A stretch of DNA of 64,000 nucleotides from Lacrimispora indolis DSM 755 (GTDB lineage: Bacteria; Bacillota; Clostridia; Lachnospirales; Lachnospiraceae): assembly GCF_000526995.1 (NCBI RefSeq), contig NZ_AZUI01000001.1, positions 2,232,001-2,296,000 on the forward strand, read 5' to 3'. Both the position numbers and the translations under genes were made by a program. Below are positions 62,711 through 64,000 of this stretch, piece after piece. Position 1 is the stretch's first letter; each line of letters opens with the position of its first letter. The notes beneath the pieces were generated by a model. That model was given only the letters and a program-made list of their open reading frames with translations. It did not search any database and had not been told where the DNA came from.

Positions 62711-64000
62711 ATGAGACTGTTGATCGTTGATGATCAGCCGGGAGTCCTGCATGGTCTCTTAAATGGGATCGACTGGAAAAAGGAAGGTTTTGAAACCGTA
62801 AAAACAGCCCAGAATGCTATGAAGGCAAAAGAAGTATTCCGGGAGCAGGCCCCGGATGTCATGCTGTGTGATATTGAAATGCCTGAAGAAAACGGACTTT
62901 TGCTGTTTCAGTGGGTATGCAGTGAAAAATATGACACGTATTGTATCTTTCTGACCAGCCATGCGGAATTTGCATATGCCCAGAGAGCGCTTCATCTGGG
63001 CGCATTTGATTATATTCTTCAGCCGGCACCCTATGAAGAGATCGTCCGGGCTGTCAGAAAAGCGGTTCAGAATGTGGAAAAGAGAAATGAAAAACGGCTG
63101 GTATATGATATGGGACAGGCATTTCAGGAGCAGGAGATCAGCATTGCTGCCAACGTCCAGAGGGATTATCTGCTTGGTATCAATAACCAGAACTATTTTG
63201 AGACTCTTGCAGGGCTGGGCTGCCTTCCGGTGAAGGGGCGTCCCTGCCATCTGGTATTGATCCAGATCGTGCGGTGGTATTCCCTCTCTGTAAAATGGAA
63301 CGGCCCATCCCTGGCAGAGGAGCTAAGTAGGCTGGTAAATGGAATTTTTATTACAAACAGCTGCCCCATCGTAGTCTGCTTTATGGAAGAAAATATGTTC
63401 GCCATGGTTTTGCAGGACAGTGAAAGCATGGAAGTGAGGAAGGAAGAGCTGAAGTGCCAGCTTCTGTATTTCAGCAGCGTCTGTGAACAATCCTTAAAAT
63501 GCGGAATAGCCTGTTATCTGGAAGGTCCTTTGTACATGAAGGAGATACCGTCGGTGTGGCCCCTTCTGGTGAAGCAGAAGCAGGAAAATGTGATATTGAA
63601 AGGCGGGATATTTACCAGCCAAAAACAGGAGGACCGGTCCCAGAACAGGCAATATCACATGGCCGGCATCAGATACTGGGGAAAGCTGTTAATGGACGGG
63701 TATCCCCAAGTCATGGAAGAGGAAGCGTTTCACATGCTGGACCAGATGGTTGAGGATGGAACCATGGATGCACAGACACTGCTCCATTTTTACCAGGATT
63801 TCCTTTCCATGCTTTACGGCGCTATTGATGATTCAAAAGAACTGCTCTATAAGCTGTTCTCTGCCCAGGATGAGCTCAGTCTTTACCAGAATGGAATGAA
63901 ATCTGTGAGCCAGATGAAGGAACTGGTACACCATGTGGCCGTTAATTACCTTTCGGAGACAGAAAACGTGGACAGCAAGACCGCAGTTTTTCAGCTGATC
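62711..64000 (+). CDS. YesN-type response regulator, cut by the window end
   Basis: At least 430 codons, open to the last base. Receiver domain at 1-120 with DD at 7-8 and phospho-acceptor Asp54 (VMLCDIEMPEENGLL), then a long linker domain. The AraC-type DNA-binding end expected for this family has just begun or lies beyond the window (LVHHVAVNYLSETENVD fits the usual start of that region). AAAGGAGAAGAGG precedes the ATG; 17 nt separate it from the kinase. Probably controls a sugar-utilisation operon to the right; the GH13 gene upstream is the nearest candidate inside the window. Confidence 0.88.
   Translation, partial: MRLLIVDDQPGVLHGLLNGIDWKKEGFETVKTAQNAMKAKEVFREQAPDVMLCDIEMPEENGLLLFQWVCSEKYDTYCIFLTSHAEFAYAQRALHLGAFDYILQPAPYEEIVRAVRKAVQNVEKRNEKRLVYDMGQAFQEQEISIAANVQRDYLLGINNQNYFETLAGLGCLPVKGRPCHLVLIQIVRWYSLSVKWNGPSLAEELSRLVNGIFITNSCPIVVCFMEENMFAMVLQDSESMEVRKEELKCQLLYFSSVCEQSLKCGIACYLEGPLYMKEIPSVWPLLVKQKQENVILKGGIFTSQKQEDRSQNRQYHMAGIRYWGKLLMDGYPQVMEEEAFHMLDQMVEDGTMDAQTLLHFYQDFLSMLYGAIDDSKELLYKLFSAQDELSLYQNGMKSVSQMKELVHHVAVNYLSETENVDSKTAVFQLI

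Overview
The window looks like chromosome from a spore-forming clostridium of the Lachnospiraceae type (Lacrimispora / Clostridium saccharolyticum-like). Evidence: the order mfd - small ORF - spoVT - mazG - HU - S4 protein - yabP - yabQ - divIC - spoIIE - tilS - hpt - ftsH, the PerR/rubrerythrin oxygen-defence genes, YesMN-type sensor pairs beside sugar uptake genes, strong Shine-Dalgarno sequences and occasional TTG/GTG starts. The assignment comes from gene content and order, not from a search.

Layout. (1) 1-10,200 is visibly AT-richer than the rest. It is the 3' part of a degraded Rhs (YD-repeat) polymorphic-toxin locus: a broken Rhs core with its C-terminal tip, then alternating tip remnants, core remnants and small genes that look like immunity genes. 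Two unrelated immunity-like families are each present as multiple paralogues. (2) 10,236-16,119 is a plus-strand operon of two family-3 glycosidases, one with permuted domain order and a membrane segment at each end, plus a GtrA-like membrane protein. (3) 16,224-19,639 (minus) is a YesN/YesM two-component pair, divergent from 19,860-25,449 (plus): a sugar ABC transporter (lipoprotein, two permeases), a GH172/DUF2961 enzyme and a second binding lipoprotein. (4) 25,494-27,537 (minus) is a GHKL kinase/LytTR regulator pair. (5) 27,928-29,622 (minus) carries rubrerythrin, reverse rubrerythrin and PerR, with two 7-1-7 palindromes that fit PerR boxes. (6) 29,721-43,508 is mostly housekeeping: LysR, PHP phosphatase, S1 protein, RelQ-type alarmone synthetase, GDPD, Dtd, M18 aminopeptidase, a PPIase lipoprotein, Xpt, a HAD phosphatase, an FAD dehydrogenase and a DUF4091 protein. 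(7) 43,750-57,931 is the conserved clostridial pth-mfd-spoVT-mazG-hup-yabPQ-divIC-spoIIE-tilS-hpt-ftsH segment. (8) 58,301-64,000 has a GH13 glucosidase, tRNA-Tyr, tRNA-Leu and a second YesMN-type pair cut by the window end.

How it fits together: regions 2, 3 and 8 form a plant-glycan/oligosaccharide uptake and hydrolysis lifestyle under two-component control. Region 7 couples DNA repair, translation quality control and sporulation. The most unusual parts are the decayed Rhs tip/immunity array, a 127-nt cloverleaf-like intergenic element at 38,496-38,622, and a hairpin that hides the yabP ribosome-binding site and overlaps its candidate sporulation promoter.
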